From contig OZ024928.1 of the NCBI GenBank assembly GCA_964017235.1, positions 155,768,881 through 155,832,880 on the forward strand: DNA of 64,000 nucleotides. Reading direction: 5' to 3'. Below the pieces are notes generated by a model. It was given only the letters and a program-made list of their open reading frames with translations. It was not told the DNA's origin and made no database searches. Of this stretch, positions 20,060 through 32,519 are shown piece after piece. Positions within the stretch are counted from its first letter, which is position 1, and the number at the start of each line of letters is the position of its first letter. The translations under genes and the position numbers were made by a program. Source of the DNA: Sabellastarte sp. h YS-2021. Its lineage: Eukaryota > Annelida > Polychaeta > Sabellida > Sabellidae.

Positions 20060-22140
20060 GCGCCCCCATCTCCTTGCTGAGTGTAATTTATAAGCTAGCA
20101 TCAGGAACTATAGCGGAAAGACTTAAGAAAACCTTAAATTGCGTCATTTCAGACTGTCAAACTGGTTTCATAAAGGGAAGGTACATAAGTGAATCTACCA
20201 GATTGATCTATGATCTTTTACACGCAGCAGAAAATAAAAATATGCCAGGAATGCTTATGTTAATAGATTTCGAGAAAGCGTTTGACTCACTTTCATGGAG
20301 CTTTCTATACAGTGTTCTGAAATTCTTTGGATATAGTGAAAATTTTATAAAGTGGGTAAAACTTTTCAATATGGAAATAACTGCATATATCATACAGTGC
20401 GGTTTTTTTGTCAAGACCTATAAAAATTAACAGAGGATGCCGTCAAGGTGATCCAATTTCAGCATATCTATTCCTTATTGGAGCTGAGATTCTAGCAAGA
20501 CTTATCCAAATTAGTCCAGATATAATTGGATTAAAAATAAAAAATATCGAATTTAAGATAACACAGTTTGCGGATGACACCACGTTAATATTGAACGGTA
20601 GCCAGCACTCCTTACAATCGGCCTTAAATACTCTTGAAGTATTTGGAAATTTATCAGGCTTAGAAATGAATAAGGAAAAAACTAAAGTAATCTGGATTGG
20701 GAGAAAAAAATTTTCCAAAGATAAATTAAACGTTACCATAGACCTAGAATGGGGATGTACCAACTTCACTCTGTTAGGCATAGAATTTTCAACAAATCTA
20801 TCAATAATAACAGAGCACAACTATACAAAGGCTTTAGAAAAAATTTAAAAGTTGGTAAAGACATGGAGCAACAGATATTTGACACCTTTGGGCAAGATTA
20901 CGGTCATCAAGACTAACCTGATATCACAGTGTGTCCATCTATTATCTACTATACCAAGGTCAGAATCATTTCTTAAAACATTAAACACCATCCTGTACAA
21001 GTTCTTATGGAATGGGAAGCCGGATAAAATAAGAAGATCCACCATTTCTTTAAGCTATATGCAGGGAGGTATGAAAATGATCAACATTCACAATTTCGAT
21101 AAATCACTTAAAATAAGCTGGATAAAGAAGCTAGTTACTCAACCAAATTCACAATGGCACAAACTACTAACAGTAATGTATGCAAACATAAGCAAATCCT
21201 TAATTTTTGGAGATCAATGGCACAATGAAATGGCTTTAGCTGTTGATAATCAATTTTGGCACAACGTATTAAGAGACTGGCAAGCACTAAACAAAATACA
21301 ACAAGCACAGAATGAATCTGAACTACTAAGAAATTGCATTTGGTACAATTCTAAAATCTCCAAAAACACAATATTTTTCCCTGACTGGTACAAGAAAGGT
21401 ATCTACTAGGTAAATGATATAATAAATACAGAAGGCAAGCTTATAAGTATTAGAGACTAATAAATTTAATATAAATGTAAACATTCTGAATTACTATACA
21501 ATAAAAGCTAAAATTGAAACATACACGTCAAAGTATAGACTTTTAGGTAATATGACCCTTGAAAGGCCTACTTATCCTTTTCATTTGGACGTGCTCTTCA
21601 AAGTAAAAAGTGGCTGTAGGAACTACTACCATGTATTCAATAATGCAGAGGCTCTGAATGATAATCCAACTTGTGAAATAAAATGGATAAATATTGTTCA
21701 AAATGAAAATCTGGATATACAGATTCAAGAAAAATGGAAACAAATATACAAGATTTGCTTCTATTCTGTATGCGACAATAATGTAATTTGGTTTCAGTAT
21801 CGTATACTGAACGGCATTTTAGGAACCAAAGACTATTTTAAAAAGTTAAAAATAGATATGAATAATGCATGCTCATTCTGCAGAAGGTATGATGAAAACT
21901 TGGAGCACTTATTTTGCAAATGTAGAGAAGTGACACAGCTGTGTGACAATATTCAACAATGGATTAATAATAAACTTGGGGTAAATCTAGTGCTAACAAA
22001 TTTAATGAAACTACATGGCTATTTACTGAATGACCAAACATTTTGGCCATTAAACCTGATACTTATGATTACTCGGAAATATATATTCTGGTGTGCAAAA
22101 AATAACTATAAACTAAATATTTGGGACAAGAAACATTAAG
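20060..22140 (+). pseudogene. Tx1/L1-like LINE: RT core and C-terminal domain, broken
   Basis: Continues the same element in changed frames. 20074-20430 has DCQTGFIKGRYI and LIDFEKAFDSLSW. 20408-20848 has RGCRQGDPISAYLF and the catalytic QFADDTTLI. A TAA at 20846-20848 separates it from 20852-21409 (TPLGKITVIKTNL, thumb region). A further frameshift leads to 21552-22140, with a C-terminal cysteine cluster (CSFCRRYDENLEHLFCKC). At least three frame changes and two stops show a dead copy, although the FADD box is intact. Confidence 0.85.
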
Positions 22141-22539
22141 CCTGATAAACTCACAATCGACCCAATTCGAAAGAAGGTGGAGCATTTGGAAATATATATT
22201 TGATGATATTGAATCGTCCGGTTAAAGTTATAACCGAACCCCGAAGACATGACTTCCATATACCTTTGTGTCATTAATCTAATAAATCACCACTCTTTAT
22301 AATGATACCCTCTAACAAAAATAATACGCATAGAAAGTTTGTAGCTCTACATGTAAATTAGGAAATATTTTGTTAACGCAATGTTAAAAACAGTTGTCAG
22401 TATCACAAGTCATACTGCGTATAAGACATTTTTGTAAGACACCGATGGGGGGTTGTCCACTCTTGCCCCCCCGGATGTCATAAGTGCAATGGGAAAAAAG
22501 AGTGAATAACATTTGTGAAAAAAAAAATAAAGAATTCAT

Positions 22540-22947
22540 TAAGAATTTTACTTTTACAGCTTCTGATTGTAACAGATGGAATTTCATCAAGTGAGCCACA
22601 GATTTTGCTCCAACACCACACATAAGCATTCATTGAATGTATTGCCACTTCTGTATGCATGGTAATATTCAAAACATCCAAACCATAATTTGGCCATGCC
22701 AGATGTAGATAAAGAGTGTCGTAATGTTTAGTTTACTGATTAATGCTGTCATCTTGTTATTGAATTGTCTTGTTTTAATACTTCATCTTTACATGCATTA
22801 TCTTTCTCTTAAACATTATTTCCTCTATTGAAACATTGTTTGGACCTTTATATAACTAACAGTGCTCTGAAAGTATCCTGAATTTTGTACTGATACACTA
22901 CTATTTCCCTAGGCCCTGGGGTACGGGCATCTCTGATGCTATTTTCT
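22540..22947 (+). repeat. Family A element, tail-only copy
   Basis: Matches 52010-52400 in order: 'gtaacagatgg', 'catcaagtgagccacag', 'aatattcaaaacatccaaacc', 'gaattgtcttgttttaat' and the end 'ggggtacgggcatctctga'. The tandem units are absent here. A third degraded copy lies at about 28490-28640. Confidence 0.75.
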
Positions 22948-23410
22948 TATAAGTTCAACGATGTTTCAGAAATTCTTTTGAGGGCACCTGTTACAAATGT
23001 GGGAGGATGAAGTTTGTTACATTTATTTTTAACTTTCTTATGGAAAACACAGCATAGACAAATTAGAAATCACTCGGGGTCAACTAAGGTCCCTGGGGGT
23101 CACCTCGGACCCCCGGACACAGCAGGAAGTGTGGCTATCTGTGGGAGATTGTAAATAAGTTTGGAATTCTTCCTGATGCGATATTTGCACCGGATGGCCC
23201 GAAAAATGGCCCGGATGACACAGGATGTACAAGATAGCCCATGGACACCTACAGGGATAAGATGGCCCAGAATTGGGCCTGCTCCTGATCTGTCTTGAAT
23301 TTGGACCAGCCATGTTATGAGAGATATTTGTCAAAAAAACTTCTATTCATAAATGTTTGTGTGCATACTATAAAGACTGTAGAGTCATAAATACTAAGCA
23401 GTGGTCTCCA

Positions 23411-23654
23411 GGGGCTCAGTGGTGTAGCAGTTAAAGTGCTCGACTTCAACCTCTGAGGTTGCCGGTTTGAATCTCGGCCAGGGTGCTTCATGTTGGAAAG
23501 TTGGTAGTTACTTGCCGATGGCTGGTGGTTTAATGCAGAATCTTGACCAGCTAGTATACACTGGTTCCTCCACCTGTAAACTACCCATTGCAATATGACT
23601 CTAGCTGTACACGTTGAACGCAACAAAATAAAAAAAAATAAATAAATAAAAAAA
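23411..23654 (+). mobile_element. tRNA-derived SINE, type 2 (full length)
   Basis: The head 'ggggctcagtggtgtagcag' (A-box) and 'gccggtttgaatctc' (B-box-like) are followed by the body shared with 396-545 and an (AAAT)n tail. Confidence 0.85.
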
Positions 23655-24687
23655 GAGGCTAACTGCCACTTATAGTATGCATATAAAAATACTGCATTTC
23701 GTGATGAATGATACCTCAACAATGGTTCAGCTTAGACTTAATCAAATTCTGTTTGTACATAATCCGCATCACAAGATGCCTATTTTTAAGTGTAAGCTTA
23801 AAATATTGGCATCCAAAATATGGAAGCTGTTAAATTGATTGAGCCACATAAGATACAAGTACTGAAACCTTGCCAAGTTTTTACAATGTAGGATCCTAGT
23901 TTATTTGTCAGTATTAAGTGATTCATTTCCCATTACATTCTTAAAAATGGAACAGCTATTGTTATTTTTGAACTCACAGGTTAATAGCACATTATTGAAA
24001 CTTACAAAAATTCAGTTCTCTGAAGTTTCAGTCGCCATTCTGGACATTTTTCACAGAAATATGAAATTGTCTTGATAGATAAAGCAAAATAGGACATTTT
24101 GGGGTAAATTTTAGACCCATATACACTATTAGACACTGCAAATATAGAAATTTTAAAAAGTTCTATTTTCTTATATTTAACTTTCACATATCTATGATTT
24201 TGGGCTACTTTTGAAAAATAATATGGTTGCTGTCTCCACTCATTTAAAACAAAATGTTTAGAGGTATCCCTATAATTTAAATTTTGATTACCTTTAATTG
24301 CAATGCCAGTTATTAGTTACATTTAAATAGTGTCTTATTATGGCTACTCAAATCACTTATTAGGTTTTCTTCAAAATGCCAGTTTAAAAGAGCAAGATAC
24401 GCTCCATGGTTGCAGTAGTGAAAATGGTTTGAGCTCATTTATGAAAGCTGCACTAATTTTCGTATCACTCATAAACATATACATTAAAATATACAATTCA
24501 GAATTCAGTATTTTTTCCAGTAAATGCAAGATGCAAACACAAGATTGGACATATGTTAATAAATAAGAGGTTAAGATATAGCACAAGATATAAAGAATCC
24601 ATGCAAAGCACAGCACAGCAACCATTAAATAGTCAGATAGTTTGATGCAGTTATCATTGCCAGTATGTACTTTTTTATAAACAACAG
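23655..24687. other. Intron sequence before exon b
   Basis: AT-rich, with no other exon or repeat recognised. It ends in ttttttataaacaacag, a usable acceptor. Confidence 0.5.
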
Positions 24688-24875
24688 CCTCCACAAAACA
24701 GCGTCCCTCCAAACCCAGCACTGAGTGACTCTAAGAGGAATCCGTCTGGAGGATCAAAGGGCAGTAAAGGTAGTTCCCTGTATGGGACAACAGATGCAGA
24801 GAAGGGAGTGCGGTGGCGCGAAGGACAGCCAGAGAGATTTGTCCGCAGACAGAGCTCGTCATCCTGTCAACAGAG
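24688..24875 (+). CDS. Exon b of the putative myristoylated protein
   Basis: Open in phase 0 from the acceptor, in agreement with exon a: PPQNSVPPNPALSDSK, then a Gly/Ser/Lys-rich stretch (SGGSKGSKGSS), then basic EGQPERFVRRQSSSSCQQ. It is clearly richer in G+C than its surroundings. The donor AG|gtcagt (24876) gives phase 2. The same gtcagt hexamer is used at exon a. The RRQSSS stretch would suit a basophilic kinase, and the whole region looks disordered. Family not recognised. Confidence 0.6.
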
Positions 24876-24998
24876 GTCAGTTGCCAGACTAGAAATAAAA
24901 CTTGAAATAAGCAGAATCATTCTTTGTAGAATTATCTTTTTAAGTATATGTAAATATTAGGTCTTCATTGGAGCTTTTCCTATGATATTTATTTTGAA

Positions 24999-25600
24999 TG
25001 GGTTGTGTGTAACCCATCCACCTATTAGATTGATGTGTTGAATGCTTTTGTCTGTCCGTCAACATTTTGGCTTCCGGACTCTAACTTGAAAACACTTTCG
25101 CCGATCGATTTGAAATTTGACAGGGTGGTAGAACACCACCTAGGCTAGGTTTAGAAATTAGTGCCAGTCTGTCCATCTGTCCATCAACATTTTGGTTTCC
25201 AGACTCTAATACACTTCCGCTTGTCGATTTGAAATTTGCAGGTAGGACACCACCTGGGCTAGGTTGCTTTTGAAAATGGTGCCAGTCAGTACATCTGTCT
25301 GTCCATGCATGCCAGCCGACATTTTGGTTTTGAACTCTAACTCGAAGATGCTCTGCAGATCCATTTGAAATTTAATAGAATGGTAGGACACATCCTAGGC
25401 TAGGTTGCTTTTAAAATTGGTGTCAGATGGTGTGTCTGTGTATGCGCATGCGTCTGTCCATCAGCATTTTGGTTTCTGGACTCTAACTCAAAGGTGCTTC
25501 CGGCAATCAGATTGAAACTTAACAGAGTGGTAGGATATCACCTAGGCTAGGTTACTTTGAAAATTGGTGCCATTTTGAAAACTAACATGGCTACCATGGC
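24999..25600 (+). mobile_element. Family C tandem-repeat element
   Basis: The head hairpin TGGGTTgtgtgtAACCCA (24999-25016) is followed by four units carrying 'acattttgg(c/t)tt', 'actctaact' and 'ggctaggttgctt', spaced about 125, 132 and 145 bp. The layout parallels families A, B and D. Confidence 0.65.
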
Positions 25601-25974
25601 CACCATCCCTGATAATGAATGCACAATCTTCCTTTTTGGGGTCTATTACCTCAAATTCCTGTTTACTAATTAGATTAAGAAAGTAAACCAAACTTGTCTG
25701 CAGATAATACTTGGCGTCCTGTTGAGAGAGGTGAGACATAATAGGATAAATCCTTGATTTAATAAATAGTAAAACCTGTTTAAGTAGAACTCTGCAAAAT
25801 AGAATTGCCATTCTAGTTAAAGTAAATCCTGGGTGGTCCTTAGTGGGGATTTTCCTGTGAAAATTTAATCTGTTATCAGCAATTCGCAGTTAAGTTGATG
25901 GGATTTGTCTGGAGATAGGGCTTGGACCTTGTTGAAAAAGGTGACTTCTGATGAGTTAAACTAAAATCCATACA

Positions 25975-26110
25975 TTTGCCTTCCACCTCTGAGGATGTGG
26001 TTTAAATAATGGTCCTGACCTTAAGTGGAAAGTTTGATAGTTTCCTGGTGGTTAACAGCAGAGAATCTTACACTACTCCTCTGCTGACAGAGTTGAAAGC
26101 GTCACGTAAA
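25975..26110 (+). mobile_element. Degraded SINE remnant
   Basis: Retains 'cttccacctctgaggatgtgg', 'accttaagtggaaagtttg' and 'gttgaaagcgtcacgtaaac', the type 1 SINE landmarks in order. Confidence 0.55.
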
Positions 26111-26199
26111 CTGAAATATTTCAAAGTTAAATTTGGTTGAAAAGCATCCCTGAAAATTGTCACTTTATTCCTTGAAATGTGTATGATATGGTACTTTAT

Positions 26200-26590
26200 G
26201 ATATGGTGCAGACTTTTTTCAGAAAGTCATTCTTTGTGATCTTTAATGCCCTTTATAGAATTGTCTTTAGACTTGATAAAACAAGCTATGTTACTTCCTA
26301 TCTGCAAAAACTACATTGGCTCCCCATTTCATATTGTATCTTGTTCAAATATAGTCTTATTACATTCAAGGCTATTATATTCTCCCAACCCACATATTTA
26401 TCATCCTTAATCAAAACCAGTTGCCTTACTGGTGCCAATAGGCCCTCTCTTTCTTCAGTTCGTCCCAAGAAGGCTATTGGTAGGCGAGGTTTTGCAATGG
26501 CTTCTCCCACTGAATGGAACAGACTCCCACAGTCAGTCCAATCACAGAACACAAAAACAGGGTTTCGAAGCCAGTTAAAAACCTAGTTGT
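26200..26590 (+). pseudogene. 3' end of a CR1/L2-like LINE
   Basis: The frame has LQKLHWLPISY, TYLSSLI, GRRGFAMASPTEWNRLPQSV and FRSQLKT. This matches the conserved C-terminal tail (LHWLP...WN.LP...FK..LKT.LF) of CR1/L2 RT proteins. Only the last ~125 residues remain. Confidence 0.75.
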
Positions 26591-27763
26591 GTTGACTTGC
26601 ATTCCCTCCACCATAGTACATCTCCCCTAGCGGGCGCTAATTTTGAATTTTGACCGGACATGCCCCTCAACTTTCCCTTTTCGGTGTGAACGGTAAACCG
26701 GTATACCGCATTTCGTTTCGTTTAGGTAGAAATGACGAAAGCCGCAAAGAATATTTAAGTACTGGTTATTGAAAACGTCATTATATTAGGCTTTCTACTG
26801 GTTAATATTTCGTCAAAACAATAAAGAACAAATATATTTGAGGAAGTAACTTACATTTTCGCTTTATATTTATGGTAAATGAAGTTTACAAACTTCAAAA
26901 TATCTCGCAAATCCATATTTCCTATTGATAATGTAGCTCATGTATGCTCGCGTAAAACTTTTTATCAAATCTCTGTAAACTTTCAAAATCCCGGATTTCG
27001 TACAGATTCAAAGCCCCGAAAACCAGTTTTTATTTTCAGAACCGGTCCGACCACTAGTTTCTATTCTGTTCTATCAACTGTGACTTCACCCTTACTTCAG
27101 TACAGGTTCAGTTTTGCAGTATAAAATTATTTGGTCTGAAATCCTGATCTGTAATTGTGTTAACAGATCAGATTAATTAATTTATTTCTTCTTTTTGCTG
27201 TGCTTTGTGAGGTTCTTCATTAAAATCTGGGCCAGTAAGTCATTGCCTCCTAATTTTAACATGATTTGTCATGAGAGCAACACAATAGGATCTGTGTGAG
27301 TGTATTCCAACCTTTACAATTCGACAAAGACAATGGTATCACAAATATCAGGTTGAAGATCCCAACCTTGGGGTTCAGGAAGTAACAACGTCAATGATTT
27401 TCTCCGAAAATATCAAACATGTTTATTTGCATAGTCATGTATTCTCTATACATAGAGTCAATATCATATAGATAGAGTTCTATAAGCCCCCAGGATAATG
27501 ACTCCACTTTATGTGTATTCCCTTTGAAATGTTATCGAAGAATTCTCTAGTTCCACAACTACCCTAATTTTTGCATGGTCGATGTTTTAAACTATTTTGC
27601 TGATACTCTGCTTGATGTCCTAAGCCTTCAACAATATACTCATTAGTTAAGACAATGCATATTCTCTTGTTTTACAATCTGTTTCTTACTTGAATACAAT
27701 ATTTGACTGTAATCTAACCAAAGTATGTTTCCAAAACCTACTGTATTTTGTGTCAATTTTTTT
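26591..27763. other. Intron sequence, nothing recognised
   Basis: Slightly more CpG near 26630-26760 (cccctagcgggcgcta, ttcgtttcgttt) but no exon or repeat that I can support. Confidence 0.4.
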
Positions 27764-28640
27764 TTACCCCACAGCCTTTAATGACTATGTGGGTATTGTT
27801 TTCACCCATGACGTCCAGCTGGCTATATCTTGAAAACTGTAAGGTGTGGAAATTTGGTACTTGGTAGGAACTTTGGCCGAGGGGTGTAGGTGTTCAATGC
27901 CATGGAGTGACCTTTATATGACCTTGTTGTAGTGACCTTGACCTTTAAAATCTTTTCTGGCCTATATCTTGGAAACTGTTAGGTGTCAAGATGATACTTG
28001 ACAGGGATATTGCTTGGGGGTGTAGGTGTGCATCATCATGGTGTGACCTTGATTTGACATTTGACCTTGCTGTATTGACCTTGAGTTTGAACTTTTGTCT
28101 TGGCTATATCTTGAAACTGTAAGTTGTAGGATGTTGACACTTGGTACCGATATTGGTCAGGAGGCATACTGGTGTGCAACGTCATTGTGGGACCTTGATT
28201 TGACCTTTGACCTTTGATATTTTGTAGTGCCTTTGATTGAGGCATGTAGGTGTGCAAACTATGGTGTGATCTTGGAGTAGTGTCATTGATTGGGGTAGGT
28301 AGGTAGGTGTGCAATATTATGATGAGATCTTGGAGTAATGTTTGACTTCGGCTTTGCCAAAATGTTTTCTGCTCCCATATTTAAGGCATATATTTCTATC
28401 GCAAAGACATATAGATTGCTGGAACTGATTATTATATGTACTTTTACCTAATTGTAGTGTCTCCTTTGACAACTATACTTAAATTAAAAAATCTGTAGCT
28501 TCATAACTTTTATAAATTTTTCATTAGTGCTGTGATCCTGCTATTGAATTGCCTTGTTTTGATACATTGTTATATTCTCCTGCATTTTTACAAAACATAC
28601 ACTATCTATTCAGAAATTCTCCCGACCTTTATGGTCTGAT
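27764..28640 (+). mobile_element. Family A tandem-repeat element, copy 2
   Basis: The head taccccacagcc follows a T run. There are about four diverged units (ctatatcttg.aaactgtaaggtgt) and a tail resembling 22720-22900. A TGACCTTTGACCT repeat is at 28201-28213. Confidence 0.65.
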
Positions 28641-28966
28641 ACTATTTGTTGTTTCCTTTGTGTAACTGTGCTGCTATCTATGGAATTGTACAAACATTTA
28701 TAAAAAAAAAGCCCCCCCCCAAAAAAAAAATCAATAAGGCTTTCCAATTCAATCCCAGTCCACTTTCTCTCCAGTTAAAATCGTCAGCTTTAGCATGACT
28801 TCTCAATCCATTATTTTATAAAAAATAAAATCTGGACCTCAGAGCAATACCCTTATTGTAACAATATTAGTGCAATGTCTTTACAATATGTTCAGATTTT
28901 GGCAAAGTTTTGTAGAAAATTATGATATTTAGGTTTTGGGTATTCATATTATTGCTTTTTCAACAG

Positions 28967-29024
28967 ATTTGATGCATACAAAATGCTTTTTAAATATCCA
29001 CACATTTACCATGCGGAGATTGCT
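28967..29024 (+). CDS. Exon c of the putative myristoylated protein
   Basis: A strong acceptor (attgctttttcaacag) gives a frame that completes the split Arg codon of exon b (AG|A) and reads FDAYKMLFKYPHIYHAEIA. The donor at 29025 (gtgtga) is weak but leaves phase 0, which the next exon needs. Without splicing the frame ends at TGA 29028, so an alternative short C terminus is also possible. Confidence 0.45.
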
Positions 29025-29589
29025 GTGTGAAGCATGCATATAGTGTTTAATAGGACCCCCACTGTACAGTTCATTTTATTTCTACAATTACTTTGTCAAA
29101 TATAATATGTTTTGCATGTGTTTTTGACAAGCCAAATTTTTTTTTTGTATTCTCTATTTTCCATTTTTTTATCTCTCAGCTCATGGATTTATTATCTGAC
29201 ATAGTTTTTGTCCAATGAAATTGAAGCTACTTTAAGTGGGCATGCTTCATGGTGCCTGTTGAAACTAATGTACTGATTTTATTTCCTGAGTGTATAGATA
29301 TTCTGAACCTATGAATGTGATAAATTGAAATTGGCCCATTATCTAATCATTATAAATTTCATGCAAAAACTTTTGGTGGGTACTGCTCCCTGAAAAACTT
29401 TGACACAAAATCCTTATTTTTGCTTGTTTTAAGTGCACTTGCATAGATTTCTTTTGAATAAAATATGCATTGACACATGTTGAAGCTATACGTCTACTAT
29501 ACCAGCATAAAATTACATCGGTAAATCTTTTCCAGTGCCATTTAAAGGGCAGTACTACATAATGGTATGGATTACGCATGAGTAAGCCG

Positions 29590-31050
29590 CCATCGCAGTG
29601 TATAGAGATTTTCTCGCTACCCCTCTAGGGGCCAGGGTATTATAGGTAGACTTCTCAAATGTGCAGGCTTTATTCATAACCATAAAATCTTGCCTGGGAA
29701 TATTTTTGGCCTCATTTTGAAAAACAAGCTGGCCGCCACGGCCATTTTTTGACTTTCAGCAAGAAGTTTTGTTTGGCCCTCTAGAACAAAGGGTATTATA
29801 GGTAGAGATCTCAAATTCACAGGACATGTTCATCATTACAAAATCTTGACTGAAAATGTTTTTGGCCTCATTTTGAAAAACAAGATGGCCGCCATGGGTA
29901 TTTTTTTCAGTCATGAAAAGTGCTTATATCTCCCTTATTATTGGTCCTAGAGGTTTGCAATGTGAAACCAACCTGTAAGAAATCATGGGCTGTGAATCTT
30001 CTGATGTGGTCAGATTTGACCTTGAGCCCCTCCTTCAAGGTCAAACGAGAATAGCCAAACTTAAATGTGCTTATTGCTTGTTTATTATTGGTCCTAGAGG
30101 TTTGCAATGTAAAACCAACCTATAGGAAGTCATGGACTGCGAATCTTTTGATGTGGTCAGATTTGAGCTTGGGCCCCTGCTTCAAGGTTAAACGAGGATA
30201 GCCAAACTTACAAGTGCTTATAACGCACTTATTATTGGTCCTAGAGGTTTGAAATGTGAAACCAACCTATAGGAAATCATGGGCTGCGAGTCTTCTGATG
30301 TGGTCAGATTTGACCTTGGGCCCCTCGTTCAAGGTCAAATGAGGATAGCCAAACTTAAATGTGCTTATAACTCAATAATTATTGGTCCTAGAGGTTTGCA
30401 ATGTGAAACCAACCTATAGGAAATCATGGGCTGCGAATCTTTTGATGTGGTCAGATTTGACCTTGGGCTCCTGCTTCAAGGTCAAACAAGGATAGCCAAA
30501 CTTAAAAGTGCTTATAACTCGCTTATTATTGGTCCTAGAGGTTCGCAATGTGAAACCAACCTATAGGAAATCATGGGCTGCGAGTCTTCTGATATGGTCA
30601 GATTTGACCTTGGGCCTCTCCTTCAAGGTCAAATGAGGAAAGCCAAACTTAAGAGTGCTTATAACTCGCTTATTATTGGTCCTAGAGGTTCGCAATATGA
30701 AACCAACTTATAGGAAATCATGGGCTGCGAATCTTTTGATGTGTCCAGATTTGACCTTGGGCCCCTCCTTCAAGGGCAAACGAGGATAGCCAAACTTAAA
30801 AGTGCTTATAACTTGCTTATTATTGGCCCTAGAGGTTTGCACTGTGAAACCAATGTATAGGAAATCATGGTCTGCGAATCTTCTGATGTGGTCAGATTTA
30901 ACCTTGGGCCCCTGCTTCAAGGTCAAATGAGGGTAACCAAACTTAAAAGTGCTTACAACTTGCTTATTATTGAAAAATGCTGTTTATCTTCAAAACTATG
31001 TTAGTTGGCCTTTTCCGGTGGATACATCTTGTTTCTATTAGGAATCAGTG
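29590..31050 (+). mobile_element. Family B tandem-repeat element, copy 1 (147-bp units)
   Basis: The landmark 'ttggtcctagagg' recurs at 29941, 30088, 30235, 30382, 30529, 30676 and 30823, exactly 147 bp apart each time. Each unit contains TTTGACCTTG...CAAGGTCAAA (inverted 10-mers 11 nt apart, or close variants). Two related degenerate units with 'aacaagatggccgccatgg' lead in. The tail 'ccggtggataca' is similar to the end of copy 2 (57160-57180). Confidence 0.85.
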
Positions 31051-31139
31051 CCCCAAATTGATATAATCTGCACACCGAAATCCCTGAATATATTTAGTTT
31101 ATTTCTGTTGTCACTTTGACTTTCTTATTTGGTATACAG

Positions 31140-31214
31140 AAGTGCGTGACATTTGTTGATGACAACCAAATGCTAACAAGAGCATTTGAGGAGTGCAGAC
31201 CTCCACCAAAGCAT
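31140..31214 (+). CDS. Exon d of the putative myristoylated protein
   Basis: The acceptor tcttatttggtatacag is followed by 25 codons open in phase 0: KCVTFVDDNQMLTRAFEECR, then PPPKH, to the donor CAT|gtaaat in phase 0. The composition (acidic, Cys, PPP) is plainly coding compared with the AT-rich surroundings. No known domain recognised. Confidence 0.6.
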
Positions 31215-31301
31215 GTAAATGGATATTATATCTTGATATCAGTCAGTTTTCACTTTGATGTGGTCACAATTAAGTGATTCGTCAGTATGGTATTATCTCT
31301 A

Positions 31302-31522
31302 TACTGGTCGGCCAGTGAATTTCGTCACCCCAGTGAAGTTTGTCACCTGCCATAAAAACGCCCAAGGACAGGCAATATTTACATTTAAATAAATGGAATA
31401 TCTTCTTCCAATGGCAAGGTATACATATGTGCCGTAACTGGATAGTAAAAACTCTTTAATATTGTCATAAAATGCAGGTGACGAACTTCACTGGGGTGAC
31501 GAACTTCACTGGCTGAGCAGTA
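31302..31522. mobile_element. 221-bp MITE, sister of 728-946
   Basis: Terminal arms of about 48 bp with ends TACTG(G/C)TC(G/A)GCC and TA borders. Each arm holds AGTGAAGTTCGTCACC-like motifs twice. The skeleton is the same as at 728, with a different repeated core. Confidence 0.75.
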
Positions 31523-32519
31523 CCTATGTATCAGAATCACCATTATCATACCTCTTTACAGTTGATTTTAAGGCATCTATGGTTACTGTAGTGTGGCATC
31601 CTGTATTGAAGGGACAATATTAAAGGGAAAGTTTATTCAACCCTAATTACAGATCTAAATTTTATTGGTGACCGTTGGAAAGAAATAAATTGTTAAAACT
31701 GCAGTGACAATTCAGTTCTTGAACAAGAAATGTATCTTAATCTTATTATTTGCTTGTTGTTCCTATTTGGAAAAATCAAATTTATAAACTTGTCAGTTTA
31801 CATTACAATTTATTTTAAATAAATAAAGAAGATATTACAATTTTGTGTCACATGCAACTGCTTTTGAAATTGTAAAGTAACATAAAATAGTTATCCCTGT
31901 GTTGGATTGCAAAATAAGTTTCAAACTTTGAATATGACAAAGCCATTTAAAGTTTTAAATAACTGTTAATTTTCATGGACATAGCAGATAACACCCAACT
32001 GTTAAAGATATAAAGTTTTCATAATAAATTTAAGATGTATTTCTATCACAAAGACATATGGAAAACATGGTTGGTCATGACAATGATCAATCATTTGATG
32101 AAATAATTACAATCCATGCTTGTGATGGCGATATATTTGATCAAATATAAAAACTATTGTGGCCACAATTTACTTTAGCAGTAATTTTGTAAAAAATATG
32201 CATGTTACTGAGTGTTTTTCTTAATTGATTTGAACATGATGGGTTTGTCTCAGTGGCGAGTAGTGATTGGTTGAAAAATTGCACACCCATTATCAGTAGT
32301 TACACATTTATTGCAGTGTTATTTCAGTGTATGTAAGTACTTCCTTATTGTTTCGGTTTCCCCCCAAAATATTCATTAAATGCATGTCAATGCAGTCATA
32401 TATTTTAAACAGGATAGACGTCTGGCTTTTTTGTTGAACTACTTGAACCTTTTCCTGTTTAACATCTAATTAGTGTGACAATAGTGTAAAATTGTACATT
32501 TGTCATATATACGAAAGCT
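31523..32519. other. AT-rich intron sequence, nothing recognised
   Basis: No exon-like frame or repeat that I can support. Confidence 0.45.

Noticed and set aside
24874..24880. Alternative donor TCA|gttgcc for exon b, giving phase 0 into exon d
   Set aside because: A much poorer donor than AG|gtcagt four bases earlier, and exon c restores the phase from the better site.
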